Of a stretch of DNA of 6,089 nt, positions 1 to 5,643 are shown piece by piece (within the stretch, counting starts at the first letter, position 1; each line of letters starts with the position of its first letter). Below the pieces are notes generated by a model, which made no database searches, was not told where the DNA came from, and saw only the letters and a program-made list of their open reading frames with translations. The position numbers were made by a program, and so were the translations under genes. The stretch comes from Alphaproteobacteria bacterium (GTDB taxonomy: Bacteria > Pseudomonadota > Alphaproteobacteria > UBA6615): NCBI GenBank assembly GCA_030831135.1, contig JAURLR010000264.1, positions 1 through 6,089 on the forward strand, read 5' to 3'.

Positions 1-49
1 CGCATCACGCGCGCAGCCAGTCACATTTTCAGGATAAGCAGGAACTCAC

Positions 50-188
50 GCATCCTTCGAGACGGCGCCTTGTTCTGCGGAGCCGCCACAAGCAGCGTCT
101 CGCAGGGGCGCCTCCTCAGGATGAATTCGGTGATAAACCAAACACCCTCATCCTGAGGAGCGAGCAACGCGAGCGTCTCGAAGGATGC
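50..188. repeat. Head-to-head pair of alphaproteobacterial interspersed palindromic repeats
   Basis: The outer arms are a perfect 15-bp inverted repeat: GCATCCTTCGAGACG at 50-64 and its reverse complement at 174-188. The inner arms are a perfect 13-bp inverted repeat: CTCCTCAGGATGA at 112-124 and its complement at 148-160. This gives two units, 51-124 and 148-187, facing each other across a 23-bp AT-richer spacer. The right unit (40 bp) is compact. The left unit (74 bp) carries extra sequence with its own small stem, CTTGT at 69-73 against ACAAG at 88-92, and a partial GCGTCTCG copy at 95-102. I recognise the unit from memory as a common non-coding repeat in Alphaproteobacteria. It begins 13 bp past the hydrolase stop codon, so the transcript would fold here. 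It has no T-run, so I do not call it an intrinsic terminator. No flanking target duplication is visible. Confidence 0.85.
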
Positions 189-200
189 CGGGTTTGCGCC

Positions 201-1418
201 CTAGAAATATGCCTCGTTCGGACCCACCGGCGGCGTCCATTCACAATCTCCGAACGGCCCGTCGCCTTTCACCTCGACATAGGCAATCCGGTCTTTCTCG
301 GTCTTGCCGTCGATCAGCGCACGGGCGCACCAATCCGCTACATAGTCATGGCAATCCAGCCCGCCCAGATTGGGCAGCCCCCAGAGCGGATGGAACTGGT
401 CCTCGACCACCCACATCTCCTTGTTGGCGGTGATATCGCCATAAACCTCGATGGCGTCCTCCAGCGGGCAGAGCGGATCAAACTCACCAGAGACCAGAAG
501 CGTCGGGCACTGGATCTTCTCGACATAGCCTTTGACGGTCATGTCTCGCGCCATGGCATCGAACTCGTCTTCGTCTTCCATACCCGCCATGTACATGAAC
601 TGCTGTTTGAAGCGCGGGGATGACTGGGTGAAGATCGTGTTGTTCGGATTGAAGCAGGCCACCGCGCTGACCAGTGCGGCCGGACGATGGTCATAGCTTG
701 CCAGGCGCAGCGACCAGTAACTGCCCATGGACACGCCATAAACACCGATCTTGTCGTTATCGACTTCCTCACGGGTCTGCAGATAGTCCATCACGGCCGC
801 GCCCGCGCGTTCGTAATTGTCACCCACGGCGCGAATCTTCTTCATATTCGAATTGCCCTGCCCCGGGCCATCCATCGAAATCACATGCATGCCGCGCGCG
901 ATGAAGGGGTTCTTGGTCGCCTTGGGCACAGCTTCCTTGGTCTGGTCCATCCCCGGGACGTAGATCACACAAGGTGCCTTGCGACGGTCGGGCAGCAGAT
1001 GCAGCAGGCAGGATATTGTCTTGCCGTCATCGAAGGGCACTTCGACCCGCTCGATCGGGTAGGCCGCCGTTTCACAGCGCCGGTCAACGGCATCCGCAAG
1101 CTTGTTGTACAGATCGACCTTCACCGGATTGTCATCATAGAAGATCGGATGCTGGGCCATCCGATAGGCTTCGATGGCATGGTCGTAATGCTCGGTTGCC
1201 GTGGCGTCGAAGCCCATCTCCTGCGCCTTGTGGGCGAGCAAGGCATCATGATCGCCCTTCTTGGCCCATTGCTTGGGCAGCATCCGGTAGTTGTGTGCCC
1301 GGGTCGGCGTTTCGGAATCGTCGCGTTCAAAGTTCTGTACCCGCCCGCGCATGTTCAGCGCCAGATCGAGCATCCACTGCTGGTCATCGCGCTTTGTGCG
1401 CAATTTCTTGATAGCCAT
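201..1418 (-). CDS. Alpha/beta hydrolase, FrsA/DUF1100-like, with N-terminal helical domain
   Basis: A 405-residue probable cytoplasmic hydrolase. Residues 1-120 are helical and charged, fitting the lid domain of FrsA/DUF1100 and 2,6-dihydroxypseudooxynicotine hydrolase relatives. The alpha/beta hydrolase core follows from about 121. The nucleophile elbow is GVSMGS with Ser230. The acid is probably Asp314 in GEFDPLCP and the base His343 in DQFHP, so the triad looks complete. The DGPGQG motif at 183-188 is typical of this family. The ATG at 1418 is preceded by AGGGGG five bases upstream, and the protein has no signal peptide. It is the last gene of the minus-strand cluster, 41 bp after the GST gene. 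The substrate is unknown. Esterase, lactonase or C-C bond hydrolase are all possible. No Glu lies between residues 245 and 275, where I would expect the extra Glu described for the pseudooxynicotine enzyme, so that exact reaction seems less likely. Confidence 0.88.
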   Translation of the reverse strand: MAIKKLRTKRDDQQWMLDLALNMRGRVQNFERDDSETPTRAHNYRMLPKQWAKKGDHDALLAHKAQEMGFDATATEHYDHAIEAYRMAQHPIFYDDNPVKVDLYNKLADAVDRRCETAAYPIERVEVPFDDGKTISCLLHLLPDRRKAPCVIYVPGMDQTKEAVPKATKNPFIARGMHVISMDGPGQGNSNMKKIRAVGDNYERAGAAVMDYLQTREEVDNDKIGVYGVSMGSYWSLRLASYDHRPAALVSAVACFNPNNTIFTQSSPRFKQQFMYMAGMEDEDEFDAMARDMTVKGYVEKIQCPTLLVSGEFDPLCPLEDAIEVYGDITANKEMWVVEDQFHPLWGLPNLGGLDCHDYVADWCARALIDGKTEKDRIAYVEVKGDGPFGDCEWTPPVGPNEAYF

Positions 1419-1459
1419 GATTTCCCCCTGAGTTTGTCTGGAAAGATTGATTGCTGTTT

Positions 1460-2164
1460 TTAGCGACGTTTGAACTGTTCCTTGCCGAACATGACGTCCC
1501 AGGCCTTGCCCCGGGGTGGCGCAGAGCTGCGATGCTCGATCAGGACCTCCAGTCCGCTTTTCACGGCGGGGCGGTCACCGACCTCTTCGAGCCAGCGCCT
1601 CGTGTTCGGATATTCGTCGAGCGGGACGTCCTGCCCCTTCCAGTTCCGCATCCAGGGAAAGGCTGCGATATCGGAAATCGTGTAGTCGTCCCCCGCCAGA
1701 TAACGCGTCTTGCCAAGGCGCGTATCGGCCACGCCGAACAGGCGCCTGGTTTCATTGGTATAGCGCTCCACCGCATAGTCGATCCGCTCGGGCGCATAGC
1801 GGCGGAAGTGGTTCGCCTGCCCCATCATCGGGCCGATACCCCCCATCTGCCACATCAGCCATTCCATGGTCGCGAAATGACCGGCCGGGTCGCGCGCGGC
1901 ATCGGGCATGAACCGGCCGGTTTTCTGCGCGAGATAATAGAGAATGGCTCCGGTCTCGAAGATCGAGATGTCCTTGCCGCCCGGACCATCCGTATCGACA
2001 ATCGCGGGAATCCGGTTGTTCGGGCTGATTGCCAGGAATTCAGGCTGGAACTGATCCCCGTTGCCGATATCGACGGGAATGACCTCATGGTCGAGCCCGC
2101 ACTCGTGCAACATGATGTGGACCTTGTGACCGTTGGGCGTGGGCCAGGAATAGGCGCGGATCAT
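1460..2164 (-). CDS. Glutathione S-transferase, nu class (YfcG/Ure2-like)
   Basis: A 234-residue GST, the usual size for the class. The N-terminal thioredoxin-fold domain (about 1-83) opens with MIRAYSWPTPNGHK, close to E. coli YfcG as I recall it. Thr9 and Asn11 correspond to the YfcG residues that contact glutathione. SPNNRIPAI at 47-55 carries the cis-Pro (Pro53), and Glu70-Thr71 is the gamma-glutamyl binding pair. The helical C-terminal domain shows WQMGGIGPMMGQANHF at 105-120 and the folding motif TISDIAAFPW at 162-171. The class typically has weak transferase activity and good disulfide-bond (GSH-dependent) reductase activity, so the substrate here is open. The start is fixed by the family N-terminus although the ribosome binding site is poor (at best GCGAG seven bases upstream). 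The gene follows the cupin gene after a 102-bp gap, the largest in the cluster, so it could have its own promoter. Confidence 0.92.
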   Translation of the reverse strand: MIRAYSWPTPNGHKVHIMLHECGLDHEVIPVDIGNGDQFQPEFLAISPNNRIPAIVDTDGPGGKDISIFETGAILYYLAQKTGRFMPDAARDPAGHFATMEWLMWQMGGIGPMMGQANHFRRYAPERIDYAVERYTNETRRLFGVADTRLGKTRYLAGDDYTISDIAAFPWMRNWKGQDVPLDEYPNTRRWLEEVGDRPAVKSGLEVLIEHRSSAPPRGKAWDVMFGKEQFKRR

Positions 2165-2246
2165 ATGGCTGCTCGCTTGGTCGGGTCAGGAGAAGGAGAC
2201 TGATACTCCAACGAAGCAACGCAGACTGCAACACCATGCTGCACGA

Positions 2247-2274
2247 CCGGCGCCAATTCCTATTGGCTAACCGG
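2247..2274 (-). other. Stem-loop at the cupin stop codon
   Basis: GCCAAT at 2252-2257 pairs perfectly with ATTGGC at 2262-2267 around a four-base loop. CCGG at 2247-2250 and 2271-2274 can extend the stem past a small asymmetric bulge. It overlaps the cupin TAG stop (2267-2269) and starts the 102-bp gap before the GST gene. No U-run follows on the minus strand, so it is not a canonical intrinsic terminator. It could be a processing, stabilising or attenuating structure between the first five genes and the last two. In the rest of the gap (2165-2246) I see no convincing promoter; the best is a weak TTGCAG/GAGTAT-like pair with a 17-base spacer. Confidence 0.4.
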
Positions 2275-2617
2275 AATCCGCCGCCAGGTGAATGGCCAGC
2301 CAAACGGTCGGTTCATCGGGCGATGTCCAGTCGACACGATGACGGCAATGGGCCGGCAGGAACATGAACTCGCCCGGTCCAAGCGCGCGCGCCGCGCCTT
2401 CGTTTTCAAGCCGCAGCCGCGCGCCCCCATGCAGCACCATCACCCATTCGTCGGTGTCCTGATCGTACCATTCCCCGTCAGGGGTCGCCTGACCATGGGA
2501 AACGATCCGTTCGATTCGCACGCCGTCACGGGCCAGCAAGGTATCGAGGACCTCTCCGGCTTCGGCGGACGGCAGGTCGTCCAGCAACTGCCCGAATGCC
2601 AGCGCGTCCCGCACCAT
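2267..2617 (-). CDS. Small single-domain cupin protein
   Basis: A 116-residue one-barrel cupin. Motif 1 lies around residues 48-64, ending with Glu57, six residues, then Gly64. Motif 2 is at 82-93, G-x5-P-A-H-C-R-H. The usual HxH pair of motif 1 is replaced by Tyr51-x-Gln53 (EWYDQDTDEW), leaving Glu57, His90 and His93 as possible metal ligands. I recall the WYDQ...EWV and AHCRHRV...WLA pattern as a recurring family of short bacterial cupins of unassigned function. The frame is open further upstream, but that extension lies inside the preceding gene, so I chose the ATG at 2617. It sits five bases after the stop of the Gfo/Idh gene, which points to translational coupling. The nearest GAGG is 13 bases away, too far to be a good ribosome binding site. 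It may be a small isomerase, lyase or metabolite-binding accessory to the oxidoreductase; which one cannot be read from sequence. Confidence 0.82.
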   Translation of the reverse strand: MVRDALAFGQLLDDLPSAEAGEVLDTLLARDGVRIERIVSHGQATPDGEWYDQDTDEWVMVLHGGARLRLENEGAARALGPGEFMFLPAHCRHRVDWTSPDEPTVWLAIHLAADSG

Positions 2618-2622
2618 CCCGG

Positions 2623-3627
2623 TCAGCGAACCTCGACCTCTTCGCCGGTCTCGGCAGAGGCGACAATGGCCTGCAGGATCTCGACATTGTGCAGCAGGTG
2701 ATCGGGCGTGAACCGGTAATCCCCATTGCCCTGTGCCGCATGTGCCCATTGCTCCAGATTGGCTTTCACCGTGTTCTGGGAGGCGTAGGTCTGGGTCGTC
2801 AGTTCCTCATCGAGCCAGCGCGTTGTCAGCGTCGCGGGTTCGGGGATATCGACGTTCGAGTTTTCGCGCGCCTCGCCCCAGCCCTTGTCGCCGAAAACCT
2901 TGATCGCACTGTGGAAGGGTGTCGTGGCGATGTTGCACATGAAGCCGGTCACCCCGGATTCAAACATGAACTGCACGGTCACCACGTCATTGCCGGGAAA
3001 CAGATCCGACCGGCTGTTGGCCACCGCGCGCAGCCTGGCCACGGGCCCCGCCAGTGACTGGAAATAATCCGTGATGTGCACGCCGAGCGCCGTCAGCGTT
3101 CCCAACGGAGCCTGCTTGGCATCCTTGCGCCAGCTCGACCCACCCGTGGATGCTTTGGTGAAGTTGTTGTGCGACCAGTTGCACTCGATATGGATCAGGG
3201 TGCCGAAATCGCCGGAGTCCAGATGATTTTTCATCGCTTCAAGCGCCGGCTCGAAACGCCGCTCATGACCGATCCCGACGGCCTTCAGGCCCGCCTCTCC
3301 GCAGGCAGCCAGCATGCGCTTTGCCGCCTCGGCGGACAGGGCGAATGGCTTCTCGCAGAAAACCTGCTTCCCCGCTGCTGCTGCGGCCAGCACCTGCTCT
3401 TCATGCAGGGCGTGTGGCGTGACCAGAATGACGGCATCGATATCCTTGTCCGCGAGAACATCGTCATAGCTGTCGCCAAGGTCGAAATTCTGTTTCGCGG
3501 CGAAATCGCGCACGCCATCGAGGTTTACATCGACACCCCGGCGCACGGCGATGACATCGCTGCCCGACAGGCTTGTCACGATCTGCTTGCCCCACCAGCC
3601 CAGTCCGATCACGGCTGCATTCAACAT
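2623..3627 (-). CDS. Gfo/Idh/MocA family NAD(P)-dependent oxidoreductase
   Basis: A 334-residue protein of normal family length. The Rossmann domain starts at once with VIGLGWWG (dinucleotide loop at 8-13). CEKPF at 91-95 supplies the conserved Glu-Lys-Pro with Lys93. The C-terminal alpha/beta substrate domain follows from about 120 and includes LGVHITD, with His184 and Asp187. In most family dehydrogenases a catalytic Asp lies four residues before that His (D-x-x-x-H). Here that position is Ala180 (codon GCG), an unusual feature that could be a subfamily trait. The frame is open to an ATG at 3654, but the ATG at 3627 has AGGAG seven bases upstream and puts the Rossmann strand at residue 3, so I chose it. 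Likely reaction: NAD(P)-linked oxidation or reduction of a sugar, polyol, sugar acid or related carbonyl. It lies 57 bp after the isomerase gene and 5 bp before the cupin gene. Confidence 0.9.
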   Translation of the reverse strand: MLNAAVIGLGWWGKQIVTSLSGSDVIAVRRGVDVNLDGVRDFAAKQNFDLGDSYDDVLADKDIDAVILVTPHALHEEQVLAAAAAGKQVFCEKPFALSAEAAKRMLAACGEAGLKAVGIGHERRFEPALEAMKNHLDSGDFGTLIHIECNWSHNNFTKASTGGSSWRKDAKQAPLGTLTALGVHITDYFQSLAGPVARLRAVANSRSDLFPGNDVVTVQFMFESGVTGFMCNIATTPFHSAIKVFGDKGWGEARENSNVDIPEPATLTTRWLDEELTTQTYASQNTVKANLEQWAHAAQGNGDYRFTPDHLLHNVEILQAIVASAETGEEVEVR

Positions 3628-3634
3628 TTTCTCT

Positions 3635-3639
3635 CTCCT
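3635..3639 (-). promoter_or_regulatory. Ribosome binding site deciding the Gfo/Idh start
   Basis: On the minus strand the sequence reads AGAGGAGAG, with the AGGAG core seven bases before the ATG at 3627. The alternative in-frame ATG at 3654 would place this motif inside the coding sequence and add nine residues (MPLVQRREK) before the Rossmann strand. Confidence 0.8.
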
Positions 3640-3664
3640 CTGCACGAGCGGCATGTTCGCCTGC

Positions 3665-3674
3665 CCGCATGCGG
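3665..3674. repeat. 10-bp perfect palindrome in the isomerase-oxidoreductase gap
   Basis: CCGCATGCGG is a perfect 10-bp palindrome in the 57-bp gap between the isomerase stop and the Gfo/Idh start. The rest of the gap is only the AGGAG ribosome binding site and unremarkable sequence. It may be a chance GC-rich palindrome; I see no matching copy elsewhere in the window. Confidence 0.35.
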
Positions 3675-3684
3675 TTTCAAAATC

Positions 3685-4470
3685 CTAGCGCAACTTCCAG
3701 CGGTCGAGCCATGCCAGACCATCCGACGTGACGCCCGCAGATATATATTCGCCCGCGATCCAGCCCGCGTATCCCGCCCGCGCCATCTCTGCGAACAGGA
3801 AGCGGTGGTCGATCTCCCCATGATCGGGTTCATGACGGCCCGGGACGTTTCCGATTTGCACATGGGCAATCCGGTCATGATACTGGCGGAACCGGGTGAC
3901 CAGATTCCCTTCCATGATCTGCGTGTGATAGCTGTCGAACAGCATCCGGACATGGGTCGACCCGACCGCATCCACCGCGTCGCAGGCTTCGTGGAGATAC
4001 CGAAGAAAGTACCCGATCTGGTCCTGGGTGTTGTTCGGTTCCACGAGCAGGGTCACACCGGCGGCTTCCGCCCGTGGCGCAGCTTCTCTCCGATTTGCGA
4101 TATAGGTCGCTTCATAGGCCGCACGCGGGGCACCATCGGAAATATTTCCCGAAAGCGGGGCGATGCCGCGCGGACAGTCGAGCGCCCGGGCCCAGTCCAG
4201 CCCCTCTGATATCTGCGCGCGGAACACCGCTTCCTGGCCCGGCAGACACGCCACGCCCCGTTTTACCCCCGGGATCAGTTCTCCGGCCGGAAAGTTGAAC
4301 GAGATCAGGCGCTGGCCCGCATCCGCCAGCGCGCGACGCACCTCGTCCAGCCCCGCATCATAGGCAAAGTAGATTTCGACATCCTCGAACCCATCCGCCC
4401 GTGCCGCAGCAAAGCGGTCACGGAACGGATGTTCGGGATACATGAAGTGCAGGTTCGGCGCGAATTTCAT
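3685..4470 (-). CDS. Hydroxypyruvate isomerase-type TIM-barrel protein (Hyi/OtnI family)
   Basis: A 261-residue single-domain TIM barrel, standard for the Hyi family. The N-terminus (KFAPNLHFMYPEHPFRDRF, then GFEDVEIYFAYDA) follows the Hyi pattern. All four expected metal ligands are visible: Glu144 in LLVEPNN, Asp179 in MLFDSYH, Gln205 in HVQIGN and Glu241 in AGEY. The family signature VPGRHEP is at 209-215, followed by GEID. Family members interconvert hydroxypyruvate and tartronate semialdehyde (Hyi) or isomerise 2-oxo-tetronates (OtnI); this one could act on a related small 2-keto hydroxy acid. The ATG at 4470 has AGGGG seven bases upstream and gives the family's N-terminus. It lies 22 bp after the OsmC gene and 57 bp before the Gfo/Idh gene, which could act on the isomerised product. 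No glyoxylate carboligase or kinase gene, the usual partners, is in the window. Confidence 0.88.
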   Translation of the reverse strand: MKFAPNLHFMYPEHPFRDRFAAARADGFEDVEIYFAYDAGLDEVRRALADAGQRLISFNFPAGELIPGVKRGVACLPGQEAVFRAQISEGLDWARALDCPRGIAPLSGNISDGAPRAAYEATYIANRREAAPRAEAAGVTLLVEPNNTQDQIGYFLRYLHEACDAVDAVGSTHVRMLFDSYHTQIMEGNLVTRFRQYHDRIAHVQIGNVPGRHEPDHGEIDHRFLFAEMARAGYAGWIAGEYISAGVTSDGLAWLDRWKLR

Positions 4471-4492
4471 CCCGCCGCCCCTGACTGGCTTC

Positions 4493-5023
4493 CTAGTCTG
4501 CGTCCTTGAAGTCGCCGTCGATCAGGAGACGGTGGTTCACGGGTATCGGATTTGCCAGCGTGGCCTCGACAAAGCACCCCTTCTGGGCGGCATCGAGCAA
4601 GCGCTTCTGGTCCTCAAAGGATGCGTCCGAGTCAAAATCAACATCCAGGCGAAACGCAACGGGACGGCTGGTATAGGGATCGCGGCCTTCGACGCGCGCT
4701 TCCCATTCGATATGTGCCTTGACCGTCAGTTCGCCGATCGGCATCCGCATGCGTTTGGAGAACGCCCGGATCTGGGTCATCAGGCAGGCCACAAACCCGG
4801 TGCAGAAATAGGCAAGCGGCGGCGGCGCGGTCATATCGCCCCCATGGGCGGCACCTTCATCGGTTGCCATTTCGAAGGCTTCGTCAACAACGGGACTGAT
4901 CATCTGCCCCTTGATTTCGTTGCGCATCTTGCCGACGGCTTTGCCCTCAACATTGAAGACGACATTGAAGGTCTTGACCTTGCCGTCTTCGGCCATGGTT
5001 TCGGTTTTCTCTGAATCACTCAT
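4493..5023 (-). CDS. OsmC family protein
   Basis: A 176-residue OsmC-like protein. The paired Cys positions of the family appear to be Cys80 (AYFCTGFVACLMTQ, at the start of the long central helix) and Cys150 (AAQKGCFVEATL). The two could form the thiol pair used by OsmC/Ohr proteins against organic hydroperoxides. A third Cys (Cys74) lies six residues before Cys80. The N-terminal strands (residues 17-45) and the VKAHIEWEARVEG strand pair (101-113) match the fold. The protein is longer than typical OsmC because of a short acidic N-terminus (MSDSEKTETMAEDGK) and the EGAAHGGDMTAPPP loop at 56-69. GGGAG lies seven bases before the ATG at 5023. The gene sits 30 bp after the VOC gene. Being inside a catabolic-looking operon, it may act on pathway intermediates, not general peroxide stress. 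That is inference. Confidence 0.85.
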   Translation of the reverse strand: MSDSEKTETMAEDGKVKTFNVVFNVEGKAVGKMRNEIKGQMISPVVDEAFEMATDEGAAHGGDMTAPPPLAYFCTGFVACLMTQIRAFSKRMRMPIGELTVKAHIEWEARVEGRDPYTSRPVAFRLDVDFDSDASFEDQKRLLDAAQKGCFVEATLANPIPVNHRLLIDGDFKDAD

Positions 5024-5053
5024 GATATTTCTCCCAATGCCCGATAGGGCGTT

Positions 5054-5572
5054 TCAGTCAGTGTCACGGCCTTCGTTCGGCCAGTTGGCAAAAGTCTGCT
5101 CGTAGCTATGCGAGAAGATTTCGATCACATTCCCGAACGGGTCCTCGCAATAGCAAAGCTTGCGGTCGGTCCCAGGAATGAATTCCCAGACATCGGTGCG
5201 TTTCTTCCCGCCTTCGGCAACAATGCGCTCGGTCAGACCCTCGATATCCGGGTCGGTGAAACAGAGATGCCAGAAACCGGTCTTCCAGTATTCCAAATTG
5301 TCATCCGGGGTTTCGGTTTCGGGCTCGAGAAACTGGAAAAGTTCCAGTCCGATGCCATTTCCGGTCACCAGATGTGCCTGCAAGGCGGCGCGAAATCGCG
5401 GCCCCAACACATGCGCAGATTCAGCCGTGGCAGAGAGGTTAGCCTCAAGCCGGCGCGGCCCCATGATCCGGCGAAAACCGAAGACCCGGCCATACCAGTC
5501 AATTGCAGCATGGATATCGGGAACGGTGATCCCGATATGGTTGAGCGCGATGGGGGTCGCGAGTTCTGTCAT
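5054..5572 (-). CDS. VOC-superfamily (glyoxalase-fold) metalloenzyme
   Basis: A 172-residue protein with two beta-alpha-beta-beta-beta modules. All four canonical VOC metal positions are filled: His12 (LNHIGITVPDI), Glu77 (GLELFQF), His102 (FWHLCFTD) and Glu151 (NVIEIFSHS), and the family's DPFGN is at 144-148. A bound divalent metal and an enolate-stabilising reaction are therefore expected. Glyoxalase I (lactoylglutathione lyase), an epimerase, a dioxygenase or a glutathione-conjugate enzyme are all compatible. An earlier in-frame ATG at 5599 exists, but GGGAG six bases before the ATG at 5572 and the family N-terminus favour 5572. It is the first gene of the minus-strand operon, next to the divergent LysR regulator, so it is probably the main regulated promoter-proximal gene. 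The GST downstream makes a glutathione-linked substrate attractive but unproven. Confidence 0.88.
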   Translation of the reverse strand: MTELATPIALNHIGITVPDIHAAIDWYGRVFGFRRIMGPRRLEANLSATAESAHVLGPRFRAALQAHLVTGNGIGLELFQFLEPETETPDDNLEYWKTGFWHLCFTDPDIEGLTERIVAEGGKKRTDVWEFIPGTDRKLCYCEDPFGNVIEIFSHSYEQTFANWPNEGRDTD

Positions 5573-5578
5573 GGGTTT

Positions 5579-5583
5579 CTCCC
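5579..5583 (-). promoter_or_regulatory. Ribosome binding site deciding the VOC start
   Basis: On the minus strand GGGAG lies six bases upstream of the ATG at 5572. This supports the 172-residue product over the longer reading from 5599, which would add nine residues before the first VOC strand. Confidence 0.7.
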
Positions 5584-5637
5584 TGTTCAGACCCAACATC
5601 TATCAATTCGTTATGTTCATCAATCGAGTTGCCACCA

Positions 5638-5643
5638 TATAAT
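5638..5643 (+). promoter_or_regulatory. -10 element (TATAAT) of the LysR promoter
   Basis: A perfect TATAAT lies 21 bp before the LysR ATG, so transcription would start near 5650 and the leader would be about 15 bases. The best -35 candidate is TTCATC at 5616-5621 with a 16-bp spacer, only a partial match to TTGACA. The -10 overlaps the AATTGAT half-site at 5641-5647, and the -35 candidate overlaps the TCATCAAT half-site. A protein bound to this dyad would block or modulate regulator expression, consistent with LysR autorepression. Confidence 0.55.

Noticed and set aside
1..49. Possible end of a gene at the left edge (for example a plus-strand frame stopping with TAA at 35-37)
   Set aside because: Only about a dozen codons are visible, with no recognisable motif, so no gene can be supported.
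148..188. Right repeat unit as an intrinsic terminator
   Set aside because: The stem is interrupted by mismatches and has no U-tract on the minus strand; it is better described as part of the interspersed repeat.
50..188. Miniature transposable element with 15-bp terminal inverted repeats
   Set aside because: The arms match a known type of palindromic repeat unit and no target-site duplication flanks them, so a mobile-element call is not supported.
687..1463. A 258-codon open frame on the plus strand
   Set aside because: It is wholly antisense to the hydrolase, whose triad and family motifs are clear; the antisense translation resembles no family I know.
1451..2203. A 250-codon open frame on the plus strand
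   Set aside because: It is antisense to the whole GST gene, which matches YfcG-type proteins along its length.
2618..2749. A 44-codon N-terminal extension of the cupin
   Set aside because: It overlaps the end of the Gfo/Idh gene in another frame and has an Arg/Cys-rich composition with no homology to cupins; the ATG at 2617 fits the coupled arrangement.
3076..4209. A 377-codon open frame on the plus strand
   Set aside because: It lies antisense to the Gfo/Idh and Hyi-type genes, crosses their boundary, shows no recognisable domain, and is explained by GC-rich codon bias on the minus strand.
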